From Streptomyces sp. SCUT-3 (GTDB lineage: Bacteria; Actinomycetota; Actinomycetes; Streptomycetales; Streptomycetaceae): DNA of 64,000 bases. This document shows, in pieces, positions 57,674 to 64,000 of the stretch; position 1 is the first letter of the stretch, and each line of letters starts with the position of its first letter. Location: positions 4,316,501-4,380,500 of the forward strand of contig NZ_CP046907.1 of assembly GCF_014083985.1 (NCBI RefSeq), given 5' to 3'. A program made the translations under genes and the position numbers. The notes beneath the pieces are model-generated. The model ran no database searches. It was not told where the DNA came from and saw only the letters and a program-made list of their open reading frames with translations.

Positions 57674-59821
57674 TCACGCCCGCGCCGCCGGCTCCAGCCG
57701 GACCGCGCACACCTTGAACTCCGGCATGCGGGAGACCGGGTCCAGCGCCGGGTTGGTGAGGGTGTTGGCGCAGCCCTCGCCGGCCCAGTGGAAGGGCATG
57801 AACACTGTGTCGGGCCGGACGTCCCGGCTGATCCGGGCCGGCGCCACGGCCCGGCCGCGGCGGCTGGTGACCGCCACCGGGTCGCCCTCGGCCACCCCGA
57901 TCCGCTCCGCCAGCTGCGGGTGCAGCTGGACGAACGGCCCGGGAGCGGCCGCGTTGAGCTCGTCCACCCGGCGGGTCTGGGCACCGGACTGGTACTGGGC
58001 CGACACCCGGCCGGTGGTCAGGAACACCGGGTACTCCGCGTCCGGCTCCTCCGCCGACGGGCGGTGCGAGACCGGCACGAACCGGGCCCGCCCGTCGGGC
58101 GTGGCGAACCGGTCGAGGAACAGGCGGGGCGTGCCCGGGTGGGGCGCGGACGCCCCGCCCGTTTCCGGACAGGGCCAGAACACGCCCTGTTCCTCGGCGA
58201 TCCGCCGGTAGGTGATGCCGGAGTAGTCCGCGGGGCCGCCCGCCGAGGCGCGGCGCAGCTCCTCGAACACCTCCTCGGGGTCGACCGGGAACCCCTCCTC
58301 CCACCCCAGGCGCGCGGCCAGCCCGTTGAGGACCTGCAGGTCGGTGCGGACCCCGGGCGGGGGCGCGACGGCCCGCCGGCGCAGGATCACCCGGCCCTCC
58401 AGGTTGGTCATGGTGCCCGTCTCCTCCGCCCACTGGGCGACGGGCAGGACGACGTCCGCCATCGCGGCCGTCTCCGAGAGCACCACGTCCGCCACCGCCA
58501 GGAAGTCCAAGGAGGCGATCCGCCCGGTGACGCGGGCCGCGTCCGGGGCGGAGACCACCGGGTTGGACCCCGACAGGAACAGGGCCCTCACCTCCCGGCC
58601 CAGGGAGTCCAGCAGCTCGTAGGCGCTGCGCCCCGGCCCGGGCAGGTCGCCGGGGTCCACCCCCCACACGGCGGCGACGTGCGCGCGGGCCGCGGGGTCG
58701 TCCAGCCTGCGGTACCCGGGCAGCTGGTCGGCCTTCTGGCCGTGCTCGCGCCCGCCCTGCCCGTTGCCCTGGCCGGTCAGGCAGCCGTAGCCGGAGTACG
58801 GGCGGCCGGCCCGGCCGGTGGCCAGGCACAGGTTGATCCAGGCGCCGACGGTGTCGGTGCCCTTGGCCTGCTGCTCGGGCCCGCGTGCGGTGAGCACCAT
58901 GGACGAGGGCGCGTCGCAGAACATCCGCACCGCCTCGCGCAGCTGCGGCACGGGGACGCCGGTGATGCGCTCGACCAGCTCGGGCCAGTGCGCCATCGCC
59001 GCCGCCCGGGCCTGCGGCCAGCCGGTGGTGCGCCCGGCCACGAACGCCTCGTCGACCCGGCCCTCGGCGACCACCAGGTGCAGCATCCCCAGGGCGAGGG
59101 CGAGGTCGGTCCCCGGGCGGGGCCGCAGGTGCAGGTCGGCCTGCTCGGCGGTGCGCGTGCGGCGCGGGTCGACGACGACCAGCGTGCCGCCGTTCTCCCG
59201 CAGTTCGGTGAAGTACCGCAGGGCGGGGGGCATGGTCTCGGCGGGATTGGAGCCGACCAGGACCACGCAGCCGCTCCGGGGGACGTCCTCCAGCGGGAAC
59301 GGCAGGCCGCGGTCGAGACCGAATGCCCGCTGGTGCGCGGCCGCCGCGGACGACATGCAGAAACGTCCGTTGTAGTCGATCGAGGGCGTGCGCAGCACCG
59401 CGCGGGCGAACTTGCCCAGCAGGTACGCCTTCTCGTTGGTCAGGCCGCCGCCCCCGAACACCCCGACGGCCGCGCGGCCGTGGACCTCGGCGGTGCGGGC
59501 GAGACCGGCCGCCGTGCGGTCCAGCGCCTCGTCCCAGCCCGCCGGCACCAGCTCGCCGCTCGCCGCGTCGCGCACCAGCGGCCCGGTGAGCCGGACGGCC
59601 CGCGAGAGCACGGCCGGCGCGGTCCGCCCCTTGCTGCACAGGGCACCCCGGTTGACGGGGAAGTCCGGGCGCTCGACGACCTCCGCTGGGGCCCCCGCTG
59701 GGGCCTCCGCGACGGCGTCCGCGGGGGCGTGGCCGGCCCGCGGCGCGGACTTGGGCGCGAGGCGCATCCCGCACTGCAGCGCGCAGTAGGGGCAGTGGGT
59801 GTCGACCGTCGTGGTGCTCAT
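57674..59821 (-). CDS. nasA: assimilatory nitrate reductase catalytic subunit, molybdopterin type
   Basis: Mo-bisMGD oxidoreductase reducing nitrate to nitrite, 715 residues, cytoplasmic (no Tat signal). The N-terminal [4Fe-4S] site has Cys10, Cys13, Cys17 and Cys62 (CPYCALQC, GALCSKG). Molybdopterin motifs YNGRFCMSSAAAAH, GSNPAETMPP, YSGYGCLTGQGNGQGGREHG and the C-terminal dinucleotide-binding TGRVSAQYQSGAQTRR / FMPFHWAGEGCANTLTNPALDP follow. No C-terminal BFD domain is present. ATG 59821 is preceded by CACGGTGGTCGGC, almost the same as before the nasC-like gene. It supplies nitrite for NirBD. Confidence 0.94.
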   Translation of the reverse strand: MSTTTVDTHCPYCALQCGMRLAPKSAPRAGHAPADAVAEAPAGAPAEVVERPDFPVNRGALCSKGRTAPAVLSRAVRLTGPLVRDAASGELVPAGWDEALDRTAAGLARTAEVHGRAAVGVFGGGGLTNEKAYLLGKFARAVLRTPSIDYNGRFCMSSAAAAHQRAFGLDRGLPFPLEDVPRSGCVVLVGSNPAETMPPALRYFTELRENGGTLVVVDPRRTRTAEQADLHLRPRPGTDLALALGMLHLVVAEGRVDEAFVAGRTTGWPQARAAAMAHWPELVERITGVPVPQLREAVRMFCDAPSSMVLTARGPEQQAKGTDTVGAWINLCLATGRAGRPYSGYGCLTGQGNGQGGREHGQKADQLPGYRRLDDPAARAHVAAVWGVDPGDLPGPGRSAYELLDSLGREVRALFLSGSNPVVSAPDAARVTGRIASLDFLAVADVVLSETAAMADVVLPVAQWAEETGTMTNLEGRVILRRRAVAPPPGVRTDLQVLNGLAARLGWEEGFPVDPEEVFEELRRASAGGPADYSGITYRRIAEEQGVFWPCPETGGASAPHPGTPRLFLDRFATPDGRARFVPVSHRPSAEEPDAEYPVFLTTGRVSAQYQSGAQTRRVDELNAAAPGPFVQLHPQLAERIGVAEGDPVAVTSRRGRAVAPARISRDVRPDTVFMPFHWAGEGCANTLTNPALDPVSRMPEFKVCAVRLEPAARA

Positions 59822-59844
59822 GCCGACCACCGTGCGCGAGAGGT

Positions 59845-59874
59845 GTTTCGCAGCCCAGCCCCGCCGCGTTAAAC
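59845..59874 (-). promoter_or_regulatory. possible GlnR-type elements upstream of nasA
   Basis: On the minus strand GTTTAAC (59874-59868) and GAAAC (59849-59845) lie 23 bases apart. Only GAAAC is a good GlnR half-site; the spacing does not fit the ideal box. Tentative. Confidence 0.35.
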
Positions 59875-59935
59875 ACCCGGAACGCCCGCCTCAGCGCACC
59901 CGGCGGCCCGCTGTGAGGAGCCGGCCCGGAAGGCC

Positions 59936-60061
59936 CGCGTGGTGGACGCGCCGGTCGTGACCGTTGCGGTTCAGCACCAGGCTCCGGTGGTCACCAGTGA
60001 TCCCGGTGACTTGAACCGTATCGCCGATGCGATCGGTGTGAAGATCGGACTGTTCACCGTC
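59936..60061 (+). pseudogene. remnant of a PIN-domain (VapC-type) toxin gene
   Basis: About 40 codons (RVVDAPVVTVAVQHQAPVV followed by TSDPGDLNRIADAIGVKI) match the C-terminal end of PIN-domain ribonucleases, where an Asp in VVDA and the TSDPxD motif contribute to the active site. The N-terminal two thirds are missing: upstream runs into ordinary intergenic sequence near 59910. The frame has no stop where a VapC would end and reads on. No antitoxin is adjacent. Local composition is less G+C-rich, in line with acquired DNA. Confidence 0.6.
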
Positions 60062-60075
60062 CGAACCACTCCGGA

Positions 60076-60900
60076 TCACCCGGCAGCGGCCAGGGCCCGC
60101 GCGACGCCGGGCTCGCGGGGGCCGAGGAAGTGGGGGTCTGGCCGGGCCGCCGCGTCGAGCGCGGCCTTCGCCGCCCCCGGGATCTCGCGCACCGAACCGT
60201 AGAGCCACGTGACGTCGCGCGGCTCCTCCACCGGGACGCCGTGCGCGTCGATGCCCGCCGCCGTGCACAGGGCCAGCGCCCTGCGGACGTGGAACCCCTG
60301 GGTGACCAGCAGCGCCTCGTCCACGCCGAAGATCCGCTTCGCGCGGATGCACGAGTCCCAGGTGTCGAAGCCGGCGTAGTCCAGCACGATCCGCTCCCGG
60401 GGCACGCCCAGACCGGTCAGGTAGTCGCGCATGGCGCTCGGCTCGTCGTAGCCGCTGCGGCTGTTGTCGCCGCTGACCAGCAGCACGCGGACCTTGCCCG
60501 CCCGGTACAGCCCGGCCGCCGTGTCGAGGCGGTGCGCCAGGTAGGGGGAGGGCACGCCGTCCCACAGTCCGGCGCCGAACACCACGGCCACCGGGGCGGA
60601 GGGGGCCGCCGCCGCGTCGCGCACCCGCGGGGAGGCGGAGGCGTGCGCCCACAGGGCGGGCAGCAGCGCGGCGGTGCAGGCCAGGGCCAGCGCCTGCACG
60701 GCCCTGCGCCGCCCGGCCCACCCGGCAGGCCGGGTCGGCCGGTACCGCAGATACCGCAGGCACCGGTCGCGCAGCGTCCGTAGGGCCTGGCGGGTCCGGC
60801 CCGCCGCGGTACCGTCCGCGGCGCCCCCGCCGTCCGTCGCCGTGCCCGTCCCCGTGCCTGTCCCCGTGCCCGTGCCCGTGTCCGTGCCAGTTCCCGACAC
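60076..60900 (-). CDS. YdcF/SanA family (DUF218) membrane-anchored protein
   Basis: A 274-residue protein with one hydrophobic helix (AVQALALACTAALLPALWA), then a DUF218 domain (VAVVFGAGLWDGVPSPYLAHRLDTAAGLY, LLVSGDN and TWDSCIRAKRIFGVDEALLVTQGFHVRRAL). SanA-like proteins affect envelope permeability; biochemical function is unclear. GTG 60900 (GGGACGGAG nearby) is a provisional start; the frame is open to 61122. The N-terminal tail is (TG)n-like, from a ggcacg-type repeat (60840-60896) that could vary in length. Confidence 0.8.
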   Translation of the reverse strand: MSGTGTDTGTGTGTGTGTGTATDGGGAADGTAAGRTRQALRTLRDRCLRYLRYRPTRPAGWAGRRRAVQALALACTAALLPALWAHASASPRVRDAAAAPSAPVAVVFGAGLWDGVPSPYLAHRLDTAAGLYRAGKVRVLLVSGDNSRSGYDEPSAMRDYLTGLGVPRERIVLDYAGFDTWDSCIRAKRIFGVDEALLVTQGFHVRRALALCTAAGIDAHGVPVEEPRDVTWLYGSVREIPGAAKAALDAAARPDPHFLGPREPGVARALAAAG

Positions 60901-61094
60901 CGCACTCCGTCCCTCGTCGAAGCCCGACCGGCCCCGCACCGACCGCGGCGGGGCGCCCCCACTGTCCGACGCCCCGGGGATCGCGCCCGGTTCCCGTGGC
61001 TCTCCCGCGGCCGTTCTCACGGGGTGCGTCCGCGGTGAGAGGCGGCCGAAACCGCCCGTGACGGCCGTGCAACGAGGGCGCAATCCCCGCACCC

Positions 61095-61100
61095 CAGACT
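61095..61100 (+). promoter_or_regulatory. -10 element of a leaderless promoter
   Basis: CAGACT, six bases before the ATG at 61107, without a ribosome site. Confidence 0.4.
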
Positions 61101-61106
61101 CGCCGC

Positions 61107-62030
61107 ATGACGGAGTCGACACCTGCTTCCGGTCCCGGCCCGCTCGACAGCACGGCGCAGACCGCGAGCCGGACCACCGGCCTGCCCGGGGCCCGTCCCG
61201 CCCGCCTCCCGCGGCCGTACGCGCCGATCCGGCGCCCGCCGGCCCTGGTCGTCGTCGCGCACGGCAGCCGGGACCCGCGGGCGCTGCGGACCGTGCGGGC
61301 CCTGCTGGCCGAAGTGCGGGCGCAGCGCCCCGGGGTCCCCGTCGCCCTGGGGCACATCGAGCTGAACGAGCCCCTGCTCGGCGACACCCTGGCCCGGCTG
61401 AACGGGGAGGCGGTGCTGGTACCGCTGCTGTTCGGGCGCGGTTTCCACGTCAAGGAGGACCTGCCGGGGGCGTTGGCGCGCGCCCCGCACCTGCGGGCGC
61501 GCGTCGCTCCACCGCTGGGCCCGCACCCGCTGCTGGCGCAGGCGCTGCACGCGCGGCTGGTCGAGGCCGGATGGAGGCCGCCCCCGGCCGGGCGCCGGGG
61601 CCCGGCCGGGGGCGGCCGGGCACGGGGCGGCGCGGTGGTGCTCGCCTCGGCCGGCTCCCGGGACCCGCAGTCCGCCGACGACGTCCGCGGCATCGCGCAC
61701 CTGCTGGCGTCCCGGCTGGGGGTGCCGGTGGTGCCGGCCTGGGCCACCGCCGCCTCGCCCTCCGTGCCCGAGGCGGTCGCCGACCTCACCGCGCGCGGGC
61801 ACGACCGGATCGCGGTCGCCTCCTGCTTCACCGCCCCCGGGCGCTTCTCCGCCCGGTGCGCGGCCGCCGCGCCGCCCGGAGCCGTGGTCTCCGCACCGCT
61901 GGGGGACCACCCGGCGATGGCCCGGCTGGTGCTCCACCACTACGACAGCCTCGCCGCCGGTCCCGCTGCCGGCCGCGCTGCCGGTCCCGCCGCCGCCCCG
62001 CCGCACGACGCGCCCGCGCCCTGCGGTTAA
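61107..62030 (+). CDS. sirohydrochlorin chelatase (CbiX/SirB-like)
   Basis: Inserts iron (or cobalt) into sirohydrochlorin; the iron form gives siroheme for NirB. The first CbiX half has [17 protein letters not shown] with the catalytic His52 and [24 protein letters not shown] follows with the second His. The second half has [17 protein letters not shown], in which the metal His is replaced by Ala/Ser. 307 residues; the first 43 and last 30 are low-complexity tails. Siroheme demand links it to nirBD 6 kb upstream. Confidence 0.9.
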   Translation: MTESTPASGPGPLDSTAQTASRTTGLPGARPARLPRPYAPIRRPPALVVVAHGSRDPRALRTVRALLAEVRAQRPGVPVALGHIELNEPLLGDTLARLNGEAVLVPLLFGRGFHVKEDLPGALARAPHLRARVAPPLGPHPLLAQALHARLVEAGWRPPPAGRRGPAGGGRARGGAVVLASAGSRDPQSADDVRGIAHLLASRLGVPVVPAWATAASPSVPEAVADLTARGHDRIAVASCFTAPGRFSARCAAAAPPGAVVSAPLGDHPAMARLVLHHYDSLAAGPAAGRAAGPAAAPPHDAPAPCG

Positions 62031-62033
62031 CGT
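62028..62033 (+). promoter_or_regulatory. -10 element of leaderless dgt promoter
   Basis: TAACGT, whose first three bases are the TAA stop of the chelatase gene, seven bases before the dgt ATG. No ribosome site. Confidence 0.5.
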
Positions 62034-62040
62034 CGCTTCC

Positions 62041-63315
62041 ATGAACGGGATCGACGGCTACAACGACGCGGCGACCGAACGCTGGGTGCCCGAACCCGAC
62101 AAACGGCCGGGCCGCACCGCCTTCCAGCGCGACCGGGCCCGCGTACTGCACTCGGCCGCGCTGCGCCGCCTGGCCGGCAAGACGCAGGTGGTCGCCCCGC
62201 TGGAGACCCCGGCGCAGCTGAGCACCAGTCCGCGCACCCGGCTCACCCACTCCCTGGAGTGCGCCCAGGTCGGCCGGGAGCTGGGGGCGGCCCTGGGCTG
62301 CGACCCGGACCTGGTGGAGACGGCCTGCCTGGCCCACGACCTCGGCCATCCGCCGTTCGGGCACAACGGCGAGCAGGCCCTGGACGAGGTGGCCCGGCCC
62401 TGCGGCGGTTTCGAGGGCAACGCCCAGTCGCTGCGGCTGCTCACCCGCATCGAGCCGAAACGCTTCACCACGACCGCCGACGGCCGCGTCACCGGCGTGG
62501 GGCTCAACCTGACCCGCGCCTCCCTGGACGCCGCCACCAAGTACCCCTGGCCCCGCGGCAAGCACCCCGAGGCGCCCGGCTCGCCGAAGTTCGGCGTCTA
62601 CGAGGACGACCGCCCGGTCTTCGACTGGATGCGGGAGGGCGCCCCCGGCGACCGCCGCTGCTTCGAGGCCCAGGTCATGGACTGGTCCGACGACGTCGCC
62701 TACTCGGTGCACGACCTCGAGGACGGCCTGCACGCCGGGCACCTCGACCCCAATCTCCTCCTCGCCGACCCCGAGCGCGCCGACCTGTTCGAGGTGGCGG
62801 CCGCCCGCTACGCGCCCCTGGGAACGTCCGCCGGGGAACTCGCCGAAGCCCTGGACCGGCTGCTCGACCAGCCGTGGTGGCCGCACGGCTACGACGGGTC
62901 CGCCGTCGCCCAGGCCAGGCTCAAGGACGCGACCAGCCAGCTGATCGGCCGGTTCTGCCTGGAGGCGGAACGGGCCACCCGGGAGGCCCACGGCCCCGGC
63001 CGCCTCACCCGCTACCGGGCGGAGCTCGTCGTGCCGCGCGCCGTCCGCCTGGAGTGCGCGGTGCTCAAGGCCGTCGCCGACCGCTACGTCATGCAGCGCG
63101 ACGAGCAGGAGGCGCTGCGCCGCCGCCAGCGGGTGGTGATCGCCGAGCTGGCCGAGGCACTGGTGCGCCGCGCCCCCGACGGCCTGGAACCGCAGTTCGG
63201 GGCGCTCCACCGGGCGGCGTCCGACGACGCGGAGCGGCTGCGGGTCGTGGTCGACCAGATCGCCTCCCTCACCGACGCCTCCGCCCTCGCCCTCCACCAC
63301 CGGCTCACGCGGTGA
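62041..63315 (+). CDS. dgt: deoxyguanosinetriphosphate triphosphohydrolase-like protein
   Basis: HD-domain dNTPase that removes the whole triphosphate from dGTP and other dNTPs, 424 residues. Metal ligands: His70 in [16 protein letters not shown], His99-Asp100 in [32 protein letters not shown] and [15 protein letters not shown] are also conserved; the latter holds the fourth ligand Asp. It is a usual member of the actinobacterial set next to dnaG in many genomes, which lies outside this window. Starts leaderless 11 bases after the chelatase stop. Confidence 0.95.
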   Translation: MNGIDGYNDAATERWVPEPDKRPGRTAFQRDRARVLHSAALRRLAGKTQVVAPLETPAQLSTSPRTRLTHSLECAQVGRELGAALGCDPDLVETACLAHDLGHPPFGHNGEQALDEVARPCGGFEGNAQSLRLLTRIEPKRFTTTADGRVTGVGLNLTRASLDAATKYPWPRGKHPEAPGSPKFGVYEDDRPVFDWMREGAPGDRRCFEAQVMDWSDDVAYSVHDLEDGLHAGHLDPNLLLADPERADLFEVAAARYAPLGTSAGELAEALDRLLDQPWWPHGYDGSAVAQARLKDATSQLIGRFCLEAERATREAHGPGRLTRYRAELVVPRAVRLECAVLKAVADRYVMQRDEQEALRRRQRVVIAELAEALVRRAPDGLEPQFGALHRAASDDAERLRVVVDQIASLTDASALALHHRLTR

Positions 63316-63360
63316 CGCGGTGACGCGCCGGGGACGCCGTCTTCACCGGGAGCGCCCGGT

Positions 63361-63400
63361 GGGGGAGGCTCGTTGAGAACGGGGGAGGCTCGTCGAGGAC
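63361..63400. repeat. 20-bp imperfect tandem repeat
   Basis: 63361-63380 and 63381-63400 agree at 18 of 20 bases (gggggaggctcgt unit). It lies in the 131-bp gap between dgt and the flavoprotein gene. Function unknown. Confidence 0.65.
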
Positions 63401-63446
63401 GGGAAACGTACCGAGCGGGGGCAGGAGCGACAGCAGGAGGCGTCCA

Positions 63447-64000
63447 GTGGTGGACGAACACCGCACGTTCGTGATCGTCGGAGCCGGCCTGGCGGGAGCC
63501 AGGGCCGCCGAGACCCTCCGTGCGGAGGGGTTCGGAGGCAGGGTGATCCTGGTCGGCGACGAACGCGACCGCCCGTACGAGCGGCCGCCCCTGTCCAAGG
63601 GCTTCCTGACCGGGGCCGCCGACCGTTCCTCGGTCTTCGTGCACGACCCCGCCTGGTACGCGCAGGCCGGGATCGAACTCCACCTGGGCCAGCCGGCGAC
63701 CCGCCTCGACCCCCTCTCGCGGACCGTCGTGCTCGCCGACGGCACCCCGCTGACCTACGACAGGCTGCTCCTGGCCACCGGGGCCGAGCCGCGCCGCCCG
63801 GACGTCCCCGGCACCGGCCTCGCCGGGGTCCACCGGTTGCGCAGGCTCTCCGACGCCGAGCGGCTGCGCGGTGCGCTCGCCGCGCGCGGGCAGGAGAACG
63901 GGCACCTGGTGATCGCCGGTGCGGGCTGGATCGGCCTGGAGGTCGCCGCGGCCGCCAGGGGCTACGGGGTGGAGGTGACGGTCATCGAGCCCGAACCCAC
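63447..64000 (+). CDS. FAD-dependent ferredoxin-reductase-type oxidoreductase (3' end outside window)
   Basis: The first 184 codons of an NAD(P)H-dependent flavoprotein of the rhodocoxin/putidaredoxin reductase group. FVIVGAGLAGARAAETLR binds FAD, RPYERPPLSKGFL is diagnostic for this group, LLLATGAEPRRP follows, and VIAGAGWIGLEVAAAARG begins the NADH-binding domain. The GTG at 63447 has AGGAGG six bases upstream; a second GTG is the next codon. It normally serves a ferredoxin or Rieske partner. Confidence 0.93.
   Translation, partial: MVDEHRTFVIVGAGLAGARAAETLRAEGFGGRVILVGDERDRPYERPPLSKGFLTGAADRSSVFVHDPAWYAQAGIELHLGQPATRLDPLSRTVVLADGTPLTYDRLLLATGAEPRRPDVPGTGLAGVHRLRRLSDAERLRGALAARGQENGHLVIAGAGWIGLEVAAAARGYGVEVTVIEPEP

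Overview
The window is very G+C-rich (roughly 72-75 percent by eye) and has strong third-position G/C bias, GTG and TTG starts, many leaderless promoters and the gene order phoH-ybeY-corC-era-leuA-recO-uppS, znuACB-zur, glyS, dusB, ppdK and dgt. This is the chromosome of a Streptomyces or a close relative. I see no rRNA, tRNA, insertion sequence, CRISPR array or prophage.

Layout. (1) 1-13.7 kb is mostly core housekeeping: a GH4 glycosidase facing a PfkB-type kinase, a PhoH/YbeY/CorC rRNA-maturation-type operon, a degenerate cytidine-deaminase-like protein, Era, a protealysin-type protease coupled to its emfourin-type inhibitor, leuA behind a leucine-rich leader peptide, a TerB-like protein, recO and uppS. 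(2) 13.8-16 kb holds a SUKH/deaminase polymorphic-toxin-type protein, an IclR regulator and a small monooxygenase. (3) 16-22.3 kb holds the zinc uptake operon with its Zur regulator, glyS and dusB. (4) 22.3-30.6 kb holds a glucosidase facing an ABC sugar importer without its own ATPase, then pyruvate phosphate dikinase behind an unusual regulatory region with three copies of one operator-like palindrome.

(5) 30.7-43.8 kb is accessory. Five co-directional genes on the minus strand (flavin reductase, VAO/PCMH flavoprotein, acyl-CoA-dehydrogenase-like monooxygenase, class II DAHP synthase, AroH chorismate mutase) look like a small aromatic, shikimate-derived biosynthetic operon. It is flanked by an Eis-type acetyltransferase, a short LuxR ATPase regulator and a TetR-controlled cupin/MFS/SDR operon. 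This operon is the best candidate for an undescribed system. (6) 43.9-51.7 kb holds a GAF-PP2C phosphatase, a class II glutamine amidotransferase, a glutamate decarboxylase, a lysyl-phosphatidylglycerol-synthase-like protein and an APC permease.

(7) 51.8-62 kb is nitrate/nitrite assimilation: nirD, nirB and a NasC-like flavoprotein in a tightly coupled operon with a GlnR-like promoter, the nitrate reductase NasA, and a sirohydrochlorin chelatase that would supply the siroheme for NirB. A secreted DUF3103-type protein, a PIN-toxin remnant and a YdcF/SanA protein are interspersed. (8) dgt and the start of a ferredoxin-reductase-type flavoprotein end the window.

All functions are inferred from motifs read by eye; no database search was run.
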